Of a DNA stretch of 6,372 bases, positions 1 to 5,302 are shown one piece after another. The stretch is taken from the NCBI GenBank assembly GCA_012270665.1, contig JAAXHY010000055.1:1-6372 (forward strand). The letters run 5' to 3'. This DNA comes from Dehalococcoidia bacterium (lineage in GTDB: Bacteria > Chloroflexota > Dehalococcoidia > SAR202 > UBA11138). The notes under the pieces were generated by a model that had not been told where the DNA came from, ran no database searches, and was given only the letters and a program-made list of their open reading frames with translations. How positions within the stretch are numbered: position 1 is the first letter of the stretch; every line of letters starts with the position of its first letter. The translations under genes and the position numbers were made by a program.

Positions 1-579
1 GACGTGACGTGGACGGATTGGGGAACTCATTCAGACGCGAGGTGCGCGCCCAGCCCAGCTTTCGCGGCGTCTATGCTCAGCGTGAAACCGTTGCTAACAG
101 GCCTTGATATCGCCGCTCCGTTCGCCGCTTGGCTGAAGATAAGGCGCATCAAGACAAACAGGGTGTCACGGCAAACTATGTTAGCCTGGCTGGAGAACAA
201 TATGTCCGTCGTGGAGTCTCTTCAGCTTCGGGACAGGGCTTGGCGCACTTTCCTAAATCCGGACCTTATAGCCGAGGTTCGCGCGTTGGGATCCGCCGAA
301 GACTCCGATCCAGAATTCTACATAGTTGTGGAAGCCTCCTATACCGGAGAAAGAGAGGACCTGCAGAGGGCGACAGACCATGCCAAGATCGTTCGCGCGG
401 TCACCGGATTGCAGGCCTACCCAGTCGTGGCGTCGGTGATACTGGACGATGACATGGATGCACAGACGCAATCCAGGTTCTACGAGGATATAGAGCGGTT
501 CTTCGAAGCCAACGAAGAGGACTCGGCGTTCTGGTATAGTCTGGACTCTGCGGACTTGAGACCGGATGAGCCACGTTAG
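1..579 (+). CDS. PD-(D/E)XK nuclease-like hypothetical protein, 5' partial, with an apparent +1 frameshift
   Basis: This is the 3' part of a gene that enters from the left edge. The convincing protein runs from about 106 to the TAG at 577-579. It contains EFYIVVEASYTGEREDLQRA, a Glu-x-Ser strand followed by Asp and Arg-Ala, then a TG-x5-VVAS strand, and ends in FWYSLDSADLRP. From memory of the family, this order matches Chloroflexota and cyanobacterial hypothetical proteins with a PD-(D/E)XK-like C-terminal domain. Upstream of 105 the family-like sequence lies in another frame: codons from position 3 read SFRREVRAQPSFRGVYAQRE and run to a TGA at 105-107. Skipping one base at 105 joins the two halves, and the frame-1 translation before that point looks unlike protein. 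The cause could be a sequencing error, a decaying gene or programmed +1 shifting. A GTG at position 4 could open frame 1 but gives an implausible N-terminus. Nuclease activity is inference only. Confidence 0.6.
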   Translation, partial: DVTWTDWGTHSDARCAPSPAFAASMLSVKPLLTGLDIAAPFAAWLKIRRIKTNRVSRQTMLAWLENNMSVVESLQLRDRAWRTFLNPDLIAEVRALGSAEDSDPEFYIVVEASYTGEREDLQRATDHAKIVRAVTGLQAYPVVASVILDDDMDAQTQSRFYEDIERFFEANEEDSAFWYSLDSADLRPDEPR

Positions 580-580
580 A

Positions 581-611
581 GCGGACAGGGCCCAGTAGCG
601 GGGTTGTCCGC
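581..611. terminator. Hairpin between convergent genes, possible bidirectional terminator
   Basis: GCGGACA at 581-587 is the exact reverse complement of TGTCCGC at 605-611. The loop is 17 nt, and CCC/GGG pairing inside it could lengthen the stem. The hairpin starts two bases after the stop of the left-edge gene and lies 46 bases beyond the stop of the convergent amidohydrolase gene, which is where a shared terminator would sit. Neither side carries a T-run, so classical intrinsic termination is not supported. It may instead protect 3' ends. Confidence 0.35.
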
Positions 612-656
612 AAGTGGAACCGGAAGTTTACAGATGCGAGTTTTCTGATAGCTCGG

Positions 657-1496
657 TCACAGACCCAGCACACGCCTGGCGTTTTCGAGAAGTATCTTGG
701 GACGGACCTCATCGCGTATTTCGAGTTGGTCGAACTCTGACAGCCAGCGGTCGGGCGGCAGATACGGGAAGTCGGAGCCGAACAGCGCCTTGTCCTGGAG
801 GCGGGTGTTGACCTCGTGAATGAGTTGCTGAGGGATGTACCTCGGCGCCCAGCCGGACAGGTCTATATAGACATTCGGCTTGTGCAGCGCGACGGCTATC
901 TGCTCCTCCACCCAGGGCCAGGCGGGATGCGCCATTATCACCGTGAGGTCGGGGAAGTCGGCGGCCACGTCGTCAATATGGGGTATCGGCGCCGAGTGCT
1001 TGAGCTTCATGCCGCCACCGCCCGGCATTCCTATGCCCGCCGCGGCGAAGCCGGAGTGGAAGAGGACGGGAACCCCTAGCTCGACGCACTTTTCGTAGAG
1101 CGGGTAGAAGCGGGTATCGTCCGGGAAGAACGCCTGGTGGATCGGGTGGAGCTTCAGTCCCTTCAGCCCTAGCTGCGTTACGGCGCGTTCCAGTTCGGCG
1201 ACGGCGCGATCTTCCTTCCAAGGATCTACGGTGGCGAATCCGATGAACTGCTCAGGGTGAGCGTTCACAAGCTCGGCCACGTAGTCGTTGGTGTCGGGGC
1301 GGTCGCCGGTGACCGTTTCCGCGTCCACTGAGAAGACCACGCCGAGGATGTCCCACTCGCTGTAACGGGTGTAGAGTTCCTCGGCCAACTTGGGCGGGTC
1401 GTTCAGCCTGAAATAGCGGCGCAGACTCTCCTCGATCACCATGTCGGGCAGGCCCGGCTGGCGCGGTATGTGGACGTGCATATCAATCGCGCGCAT
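657..1496 (-). CDS. Amidohydrolase-2 family metal-dependent hydrolase or decarboxylase
   Basis: This encodes a 279-residue TIM-barrel protein of the Amidohydro_2 (PF04909, COG2159) type, a family with hydrolases, hydratases and decarboxylases acting on cyclic or unsaturated carboxylic acids. The expected metal-site series is present in order: DMHVH at residues 5-9 gives the HxH pair, GLKLHP around 113-118, LFHSG with His147, IMAHPAWPW with His190, and FGSDFPYLP with Asp242. The chosen start is the ATG at 1496, because GAGGA sits about six bases upstream and the barrel strand begins at once with RAIDMHVH. The open frame extends to 1565, but that adds about 23 residues encoded by a hairpin and short repeats. 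It is the last gene of the leftward block, 75 bases after a cis-CaaD-like tautomerase gene, which suggests a catabolic role. The substrate cannot be determined. The family call is secure and the reaction is not. Confidence 0.92.
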   Translation of the reverse strand: MRAIDMHVHIPRQPGLPDMVIEESLRRYFRLNDPPKLAEELYTRYSEWDILGVVFSVDAETVTGDRPDTNDYVAELVNAHPEQFIGFATVDPWKEDRAVAELERAVTQLGLKGLKLHPIHQAFFPDDTRFYPLYEKCVELGVPVLFHSGFAAAGIGMPGGGGMKLKHSAPIPHIDDVAADFPDLTVIMAHPAWPWVEEQIAVALHKPNVYIDLSGWAPRYIPQQLIHEVNTRLQDKALFGSDFPYLPPDRWLSEFDQLEIRDEVRPKILLENARRVLGL

Positions 1497-1512
1497 GGAG
1501 TATCCTCGGACA

Positions 1513-1551
1513 GATACGCGCCTCCCACGCGAGAGGAGGGAGGCGCGTATC
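1513..1551. repeat. Perfect 14-bp inverted repeat between tautomerase and amidohydrolase genes
   Basis: GATACGCGCCTCCC at 1513-1526 is matched exactly by its reverse complement at 1538-1551, around an 11-base loop. Read leftward as RNA, the GC-rich hairpin follows the tautomerase stop by 20 bases and ends about 16 bases before the amidohydrolase start. No T-run follows on either strand. It may therefore be a partial terminator, a processing or stability element that sets different expression of the two genes, or a mobile intergenic hairpin. The symmetry is certain and the role is inferred. Confidence 0.75.
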
Positions 1552-1554
1552 CGG

Positions 1555-1575
1555 TTGTCAGTCATCAGTCGTCAG
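1555..1575. repeat. Three tandem 7-base repeats, consensus TYRTCAG
   Basis: The + strand reads TTGTCAG, TCATCAG, TCGTCAG in direct succession. The third unit overlaps the stop codon of the tautomerase gene (TGA on the - strand, 1574-1572). Each unit differs from the next by one or two bases. It directly abuts the 14-bp inverted repeat and may have arisen by slippage. No function is evident. Confidence 0.5.
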
Positions 1576-1967
1576 TTGGCGGCGTGTTCGTACCACTCGT
1601 CGCCTTCTTCGCCGGGTTCGGGCAGTACCATGCCGCCCTCCATGGACCACGACGCGGGAGACTCTCTAATCCTGCCGGCGACCAGTTCGGACGACACGCC
1701 GGTGATTTCGACGAACGCTCCGGTCAGGTCACCCAGCAGCTTCTGCTTGACCTCCTCGGGACGTCCAGCGCGGTTGCCGCCATCCACATAGTAGGGCGTG
1801 GGATACCCGGAGTCCGCGCCTTCGGAAACTTCATCGAACACCACGTGAACGAAACTGCGCGGCGCGCCAGTGCTTCCGCAATGGATGTCGGTGAACGCGG
1901 TCGCGACTTCCTGTCGCTTCTCGAAAGGAACGGAGTCCTTCGGAACGATACATCGGTAGAATGGCAT
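1572..1967 (-). CDS. Tautomerase superfamily protein, cis-3-chloroacrylate dehalogenase-like
   Basis: This 131-residue protein begins Met-Pro, so Met removal would expose the N-terminal proline that is the catalytic base in the tautomerase superfamily. It fits the cis-CaaD-like group (Tautomerase_3, PF14832), two beta-alpha-beta halves in one chain of about 130-150 residues. By eye against cis-CaaD as I remember it, Pro2, His29, Arg66 and Arg69 (in GNRAGRP) and Glu110 match the catalytic Pro1, His28, Arg70, Arg73 and Glu114. The Tyr103 position appears to be Arg99, so true dehalogenase activity is doubtful. The C-terminal LPEPGEEGDEWY resembles the family's LPQPGHEGEWF. The start at 1967 is set by AAGGAGA about seven bases upstream. 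It lies between a second tautomerase-fold gene and the amidohydrolase, consistent with a role in unsaturated acid catabolism. The natural substrate is unknown. Confidence 0.88.
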   Translation of the reverse strand: MPFYRCIVPKDSVPFEKRQEVATAFTDIHCGSTGAPRSFVHVVFDEVSEGADSGYPTPYYVDGGNRAGRPEEVKQKLLGDLTGAFVEITGVSSELVAGRIRESPASWSMEGGMVLPEPGEEGDEWYEHAAN

Positions 1968-2015
1968 GACTGTCTCTCCTTAGCGTCTCTTTGCTGACCT
2001 TACACTATTAAGATT

Positions 2016-2070
2016 ACTGGATTGCCGAGCGGCGAGCCCTTCGGGGTTCCTGATTTCGCGGGAATGACGG
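2016..2070. repeat. Dispersed-repeat-like hairpin segment
   Basis: The segment starts ACTGGATT and ends TTTCGCGGGAATGACGG. These resemble the ends of the widespread intergenic element with a CTGGATTCCCGC...GCGGGAATGACG core, here with a different middle. Inside are GCCG-AG-CGGC (2024-2033) and a stem AGCCC/GGGTT (2035-2048) closed by a TTCG tetraloop. It fills about half of the 111-base spacer between the two tautomerase-fold genes, starting nine bases past the upstream stop. The likeness to the dispersed family is from memory, and no second copy is present in this window. It could also act as a transcript hairpin between the two genes. Confidence 0.45.
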
Positions 2071-2078
2071 TGAAGAGA

Positions 2079-2396
2079 TTACTCTCTGTCGCGAGCGGAT
2101 ACGACAAGTTCGTCCACCGAACATCCGGTGACCTGCATCCACATATCGCATATTTGCTGCATAAATTCAACGCGCAATTCCTGTTCGCAGCCAGGCGGTA
2201 TCTGACCGCGAACGAGGGAAGTGGTAGACAATTCGCCGCCCCTGAATCCGAATCCGCGCGGTATCTCCGTGAACTCCACATCCACATTCGACGCGCCCAT
2301 GACAGACAGGCTGATGCGAGTCAGCCCCGAAACCAATTCAGGGCGAATGTTCTCTGGTATGACGCCCGCCTGCACGGTGCAGTTGAATGAAATCAT
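2079..2396 (-). CDS. Tautomerase-fold protein lacking catalytic residues
   Basis: This 105-residue protein looks like a diverged relative of the adjacent cis-CaaD-like protein. Its N-terminal strand (FNCTVQAG), first helix and second strand (VDVEFTEIPRG), then a second helix ending in QVTGCSVDEL, line up by eye with the neighbour. The catalytic positions are missing: it starts Met-Ile-Ser, so there is no N-terminal proline and Met is unlikely to be removed. Ser29 occupies the His29 position, and the Arg pair aligns with Pro and Cys. The C-terminal segment that carries the glutamate in the neighbour is absent. The ATG at 2396 is supported by GAGGAG six bases upstream, so a misplaced start does not explain the missing proline. 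It may be a non-catalytic partner subunit or a protein with a new use of the fold. The homology is moderately sure and the function is unknown. Confidence 0.72.
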   Translation of the reverse strand: MISFNCTVQAGVIPENIRPELVSGLTRISLSVMGASNVDVEFTEIPRGFGFRGGELSTTSLVRGQIPPGCEQELRVEFMQQICDMWMQVTGCSVDELVVSARDRE

Positions 2397-2452
2397 CGTG
2401 TCTCCTCAAGATACCGAGTTACGCGACGAAAGCCGCGGAACTTAACGGTCTG

Positions 2453-2758
2453 CTAAACGCCCGACTTCGGCTTCCGGCCCCTGCGCTTGGGTTCCGGTCC
2501 GTCTCCCTTGTCCCAGAAGTAGACGACGTCATCCTGGCGGGTTATGACAAGTTCCCTGCCGGTCAACTGCGCGGCGGTCGCCAGGCGTCGCCTTATGGCG
2601 GCGGTCGTTTCCTCGGCGTCCGCGGTCAGCTTGCCTGCCTGGTCGGGGTCGCGCTGTTCCAGATACTCGATATATTTACGTATGGTCGCGCCGCGCTTTC
2701 CGGTAAGTGTCAACTCCAACTGTGCGTCTCTCATCGAAATCAATTCAAATGTAGCCAT
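2453..2758 (-). CDS. Small hypothetical protein with AT-hook-like basic tail
   Basis: This 101-residue protein matches no family I can name with confidence. Residues 1-19 look like a beta strand pair. Residues 25-67 are rich in charged residues and alanine and probably helical (IRKYIEYLEQ, then an EETTAAIRRRLATAAQL stretch). A short strand follows, ELVITRQDDVVYFWD. The tail is KRRGRKPK at 91-98, close to the AT-hook core Arg-Gly-Arg-Lys/Pro that inserts into the minor groove of AT-rich DNA. DNA binding is therefore possible but rests only on the tail. The ATG at 2758 is preferred to an upstream start at 2809 because GGAG lies eight bases before it and a promoter-like pair lies further upstream inside the longer frame. 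It is the first gene of the leftward block, 56 bases before the catalytically depleted tautomerase-fold gene, so a regulator is one possibility. Confidence 0.72.
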   Translation of the reverse strand: MATFELISMRDAQLELTLTGKRGATIRKYIEYLEQRDPDQAGKLTADAEETTAAIRRRLATAAQLTGRELVITRQDDVVYFWDKGDGPEPKRRGRKPKSGV

Positions 2759-2788
2759 ATCTCTAGCTCCAAAGTTATCATCCTGTAC

Positions 2789-2817
2789 ATCGTAAGATTT
2801 ATGCGACAAATATGCAA
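2789..2817 (-). promoter_or_regulatory. Possible sigma70-type promoter for the leftward block
   Basis: On the - strand TTGCAT (2817-2812) is followed after 17 bases by TACGAT (2794-2789). The -10 matches four of six consensus bases and the -35 matches three. Transcription would start near 2782, about 24 bases before the ATG at 2758, which leaves room for the GGAG site. The surrounding spacer is the most AT-rich stretch of the window. Both boxes are weak, so this is a position-based guess. Confidence 0.3.
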
Positions 2818-2851
2818 CATTGTGAAATTCACTGTGCGGTTATTGTCAGTT

Positions 2852-2869
2852 CTATTAACCATTTAATAG
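2852..2869. promoter_or_regulatory. AT-rich 18-bp palindrome, possible operator
   Basis: CTATTAA (2852-2858), CCAT, then TTAATAG (2863-2869) form a perfect inverted repeat of 7-bp arms. It lies in the 159-base spacer between the Nudix stop and the small-protein start, about 35 bases upstream of the suggested -35 box. The size and symmetry suit a dimeric regulator, and the AT-richness suits an AT-hook-like protein. The stem is too AT-rich to be a good terminator. Binding is inferred only. Confidence 0.35.
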
Positions 2870-2917
2870 GCCGAATCTGACTCAAATCCAGCGACTTTAG
2901 AACGCTAATCCATGAGT

Positions 2918-3403
2918 CTACTGGGACTCGAACCTACCATCCCAATGCAGCTTGCGCAGTTCTATCGGCATCTGCCGTCGGAAGACTTCAGCTCGCTCTA
3001 TCAGCCTGGCGAGCCAGTGACCGCTGGGAAGGAATTCTGTCGCCTCAGCCGAGGTCATCCACCTGTGTTCGGAGTGCTCGGCGCTGATGGAAAGGCTCGA
3101 TTCGTCGGGGATGGAGCATCCGAAGCTGACCCCCACCATGTCGTTGTCGGGAGTCGGTTCGCCTCGGTAGAAGTGGGTCGTGCCGAGGATGCACTCGATA
3201 CGCGCGTCCACTCCCAGTTCTTCTTTGGACTCCCGCCGCACCGCCTCGGCGAAGCCCTCGCCCTGGTCTAGCCTGCCTGAGCCGGTCTCCCACTCTCCCG
3301 CGGCGAAGTCCTTGTCGGGGGAGCGCCGGAGCAGCAGGTACCTGCCATCGCTGCGCCGCCATACCAAGAAGCCAACCATAGCTATGAAACGGCCTATCGG
3401 CAC
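2918..3403 (-). CDS. Nudix hydrolase
   Basis: This 161-residue protein carries a full Nudix box at residues 43-65, reading G-x5-E-x7-RESKEELGV, which fits GX5EX7REUXEEXGU except that Ser replaces the usual aliphatic residue after RE. The REXXEE glutamates that bind Mg2+ or Mn2+ are intact. Preceding strands (GFLVWRRSDGRYLLLRR, then GEWETGSG) and the later HRWMTSAEA strand are typical of small Nudix enzymes that cleave nucleoside diphosphates linked to another moiety, such as oxidised dNTPs or sugar nucleotides. The substrate cannot be assigned. The start is a GTG at 3403, supported by GGAGG seven bases upstream; an ATG at 3379 would remove eight residues. It lies 97 bases after ilvD on the same strand with a hairpin between them, so it is probably a separate transcription unit. 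Confidence 0.93.
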   Translation of the reverse strand: MPIGRFIAMVGFLVWRRSDGRYLLLRRSPDKDFAAGEWETGSGRLDQGEGFAEAVRRESKEELGVDARIECILGTTHFYRGEPTPDNDMVGVSFGCSIPDESSLSISAEHSEHRWMTSAEATEFLPSGHWLARLIERAEVFRRQMPIELRKLHWDGRFESQ

Positions 3404-3435
3404 TGTGGGCCCTCCAGGACCATGAACGAATGTGA

Positions 3436-3468
3436 AGCGCGGTTAGCTATTGGAAGGCCAACCGCGCT
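3436..3468 (-). terminator. Hairpin after ilvD, likely terminator
   Basis: AGCGCGGTT (3436-3444) pairs perfectly with AACCGCGCT (3460-3468). After one mismatch the stem continues with GC and a wobble pair, leaving a seven-base loop. It sits 32 bases beyond the ilvD stop and 32 bases before the Nudix start. The sequence after it on the - strand (TCACATTCGTTC) is only mildly T-rich, so termination may be incomplete. Confidence 0.5.
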
Positions 3469-3500
3469 CCGCTTTCATACGACTTTATTCCAATCACGCG

Positions 3501-5186
3501 CTACGTGGTGACCGCGCCCCTGGACGCGGACGACACCAGCTTGGCGTACTTGCCAAGGACGCCGCTCGTATGCCTGGGTGTGGGCGGCTGCCAGGCGGCG
3601 CGGCGACGCTCCATCTCCTCGTCCGATATGCTGACTTCCAGGGTTCTGGCGTCGACATCCATGGTGATGGTATCGCCATCCTGAACCAGCCCAATCGGGC
3701 CGCCAACAGCGGCTTCGGGCGCGACGTGGCCGATGATCGGCCCGCGCGACGCGCCCGAAAAGCGGCCGTCGGTCATCAGCAGGATGTCCTCGCCGATGCC
3801 GGTGCCCATCATCGCGCCGGTCACGGAGAGCATCTCCTGCATACCCGGCCCACCCACTGGGCCTTCGTAGCGCAGCACCAGCACGTCGCCCGGCTCTATC
3901 TCGCCATTGGTCACCGCGTTGAAGGCGGCTCGCTCCCCGTCATACACCTTGGCGGGGCCTTCGTGCTTCATCCTGGCGGTGCTGGACACCTTCATCACGC
4001 AGCCCTCCGGCGCGAGGTTGCCCCTGAGTATGACCAAACCGCCCGTTGGACTCTTCGCGTTGGGTATGGAGTATATGACCCTGTTGTCCGGCTCGGTATC
4101 AACTTCGGCGAGGTTCTCGCCGACGGTCCTGCCGGTGATCGTGAGGCAGTCCTCGTGGATGAGGCCCGCGCTCGCCAGTTCCTTCATGACCACGGGAACG
4201 CCGCCCACCTTGTCCATGTCGGACATGACGAAGCGTCCGCCCGGACGCAGGTCGGTGATGTAGGGAGTCGTGCGGCTGAGCGTGTCGAAGTCGTCCAGGG
4301 ACAGCTCCACCTCCGCCTCGTGCGCTATCGCGAGCATATGCAGCGCCGCGTTGGTGGAACCGCCCATCGCCAGAACCACGCGGATGGCGTTCTCGAACGC
4401 CTCGCGGGTCATTATGTCGCGCGGCTTGATGTCCTTTTCAAGCAGGTCATACATTACCCCGCCGGAGTCGAACGCGACCCGGTCGTTGCGCGGATCTATG
4501 GCCGGAATGGACGCGGCGCCGGGTATGGACATACCCATCGCCTCTATCGCGGAGGACATGGTGTTGGCGGTGAACATTCCGGCGCAGGCGCCCTCGCCGG
4601 GACAGGCGACGCGCTCCATGCCGATGAGTTCGTCCAGCGTTATCTTGCCCTGCGAGTACGCGCCTATGGCCTCGTACATATCCTGTATGTTGATGTCCTC
4701 GCCGTTCCAGTTGCCGGGCATGATGGCCCCGCCATAGACGAAGATCGAAGGCACGTTGCACCGCGCTATGGCCATCATCGCGCCGGGCATATTCTTGTCG
4801 CAGGCGGCGACGACGATCAGACCGTCCATGCTCTCGCCGAAGGTGACCGTCTCTATGGAGTCGGCTATTACCTCGCGGCTGACCAGAGATGCCTTCATCC
4901 CTTCGGTGCCCATGGATATGCCGTCGCTGATAGTGATGGTGCCGAACAGGAAGGGGACGCTGTTCGCGGCGCGGAGCCCCTCTTTGACTTTCAGCGCCTG
5001 CCTGTTCAGGTGAACGTTGCAGGGAGTAACGTCGGAGGCCAGGTTTCCGACTGCGACGAACGGCTTTTCCATGTCGTCATCATCGAGTCCGGTGGCGCGA
5101 AGCATCGCCCGCGCGCCGGCGCGGTCCGGACCGTGCGTAACGACCCGGCTCTTCTTCTTCAGATCAACTTCTACTGCGGTGGTCAT
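3501..5186 (-). CDS. ilvD: Dihydroxy-acid dehydratase
   Basis: This enzyme dehydrates 2,3-dihydroxy-isovalerate and 2,3-dihydroxy-3-methylvalerate to the 2-keto acids that are amino-transferred to valine and isoleucine, in the cytoplasm. The 561-residue length is usual for the family. The iron-sulfur ligands appear as Cys56 (VTPCNVH), Cys129 (ACDKNMPG, with Lys131 as the expected carbamylated Mg2+ ligand) and Cys201 ([14 protein letters not shown]). The second family signature, [14 protein letters not shown], lies near residues 469-482 and holds the active-site serine. The three-cysteine pattern is that of an Fe-S dehydratase of the IlvD/Edd family. The sugar-acid dehydratases and Edd are related, but length and motif context favour IlvD. 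The ATG at 5186 has GGAG about seven bases upstream. A TTG at 5237 would add 17 residues but falls within the promoter. It is transcribed alone, divergent from an exporter gene. Confidence 0.97.
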   Translation of the reverse strand: MTTAVEVDLKKKSRVVTHGPDRAGARAMLRATGLDDDDMEKPFVAVGNLASDVTPCNVHLNRQALKVKEGLRAANSVPFLFGTITISDGISMGTEGMKASLVSREVIADSIETVTFGESMDGLIVVAACDKNMPGAMMAIARCNVPSIFVYGGAIMPGNWNGEDINIQDMYEAIGAYSQGKITLDELIGMERVACPGEGACAGMFTANTMSSAIEAMGMSIPGAASIPAIDPRNDRVAFDSGGVMYDLLEKDIKPRDIMTREAFENAIRVVLAMGGSTNAALHMLAIAHEAEVELSLDDFDTLSRTTPYITDLRPGGRFVMSDMDKVGGVPVVMKELASAGLIHEDCLTITGRTVGENLAEVDTEPDNRVIYSIPNAKSPTGGLVILRGNLAPEGCVMKVSSTARMKHEGPAKVYDGERAAFNAVTNGEIEPGDVLVLRYEGPVGGPGMQEMLSVTGAMMGTGIGEDILLMTDGRFSGASRGPIIGHVAPEAAVGGPIGLVQDGDTITMDVDARTLEVSISDEEMERRRAAWQPPTPRHTSGVLGKYAKLVSSASRGAVTT

Positions 5187-5225
5187 CTGCTCTCTCCGGG
5201 GAACTTTGTTCGGATGTCCTAACGG

Positions 5226-5254
5226 ATTATATATCAACGAACGAGGTAGTCCAA
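5226..5254 (-). promoter_or_regulatory. Sigma70-type promoter of ilvD
   Basis: On the - strand TTGGAC (5254-5249) is followed after exactly 17 bases by a perfect TATAAT (5231-5226). Transcription would begin near 5219, giving a leader of about 33 bases with the GGAG ribosome site inside it. That leader is too short for a peptide-based attenuator, so leucine/valine-type attenuation is unlikely here. Confidence 0.75.
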
Positions 5255-5262
5255 AATCAGAT

Positions 5263-5298
5263 TACACATATCGGGCGGGCGGCTGTAAACTGTAAACT
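5263..5298 (+). promoter_or_regulatory. Possible promoter of the exporter gene, with a tandem CTGTAAA repeat
   Basis: CTGTAAA occurs twice head to tail at 5283-5296, giving TAAACT at both 5286-5291 and 5293-5298, each matching four of six -10 bases. TACACA at 5263-5268 is a 4/6 match to the -35 box, 17 bases before the first copy. The ATG at 5303 has no Shine-Dalgarno within reach, so the transcript could be very short or leaderless. The two divergent promoters would lie almost back to back. The boxes are weak. Confidence 0.3.
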
Positions 5299-5302
5299 CG
5301 CA

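Noticed and set aside
129..452. A 107-codon + strand frame inside the left-edge gene
   Set aside because: The translation is Arg/Ser/Gly-rich with no recognisable pattern, whereas the 106-579 frame has the family's EXS strand and C-terminal motif.
1497..1565. N-terminal extension of the amidohydrolase to 1565
   Set aside because: It would translate the 14-bp inverted repeat and the 7-base repeats, while the ATG at 1496 has a good ribosome site directly before the first barrel strand.
2000..2287. A 95-codon - strand frame between and across the tautomerase-fold genes
   Set aside because: It overlaps the better-supported 105-residue gene in another frame, and its end is the translation of the dispersed-repeat-like segment.
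2911..2950. A tRNA T-arm-like sequence on the - strand (AGGTTCGAGTCCCAG)
   Set aside because: The T-stem does not pair properly, no anticodon or acceptor stem is found, and the bases are the last codons of the Nudix gene (LHWDGRFESQ, stop).
3450..5222. A 590-codon open frame on the + strand, antisense to the whole of ilvD
   Set aside because: The opposite strand encodes an unmistakable IlvD with all signatures. The antisense translation is rich in His, Gly, Arg and Ala with no domain pattern, as expected from the mirrored GC bias of a well-expressed gene.
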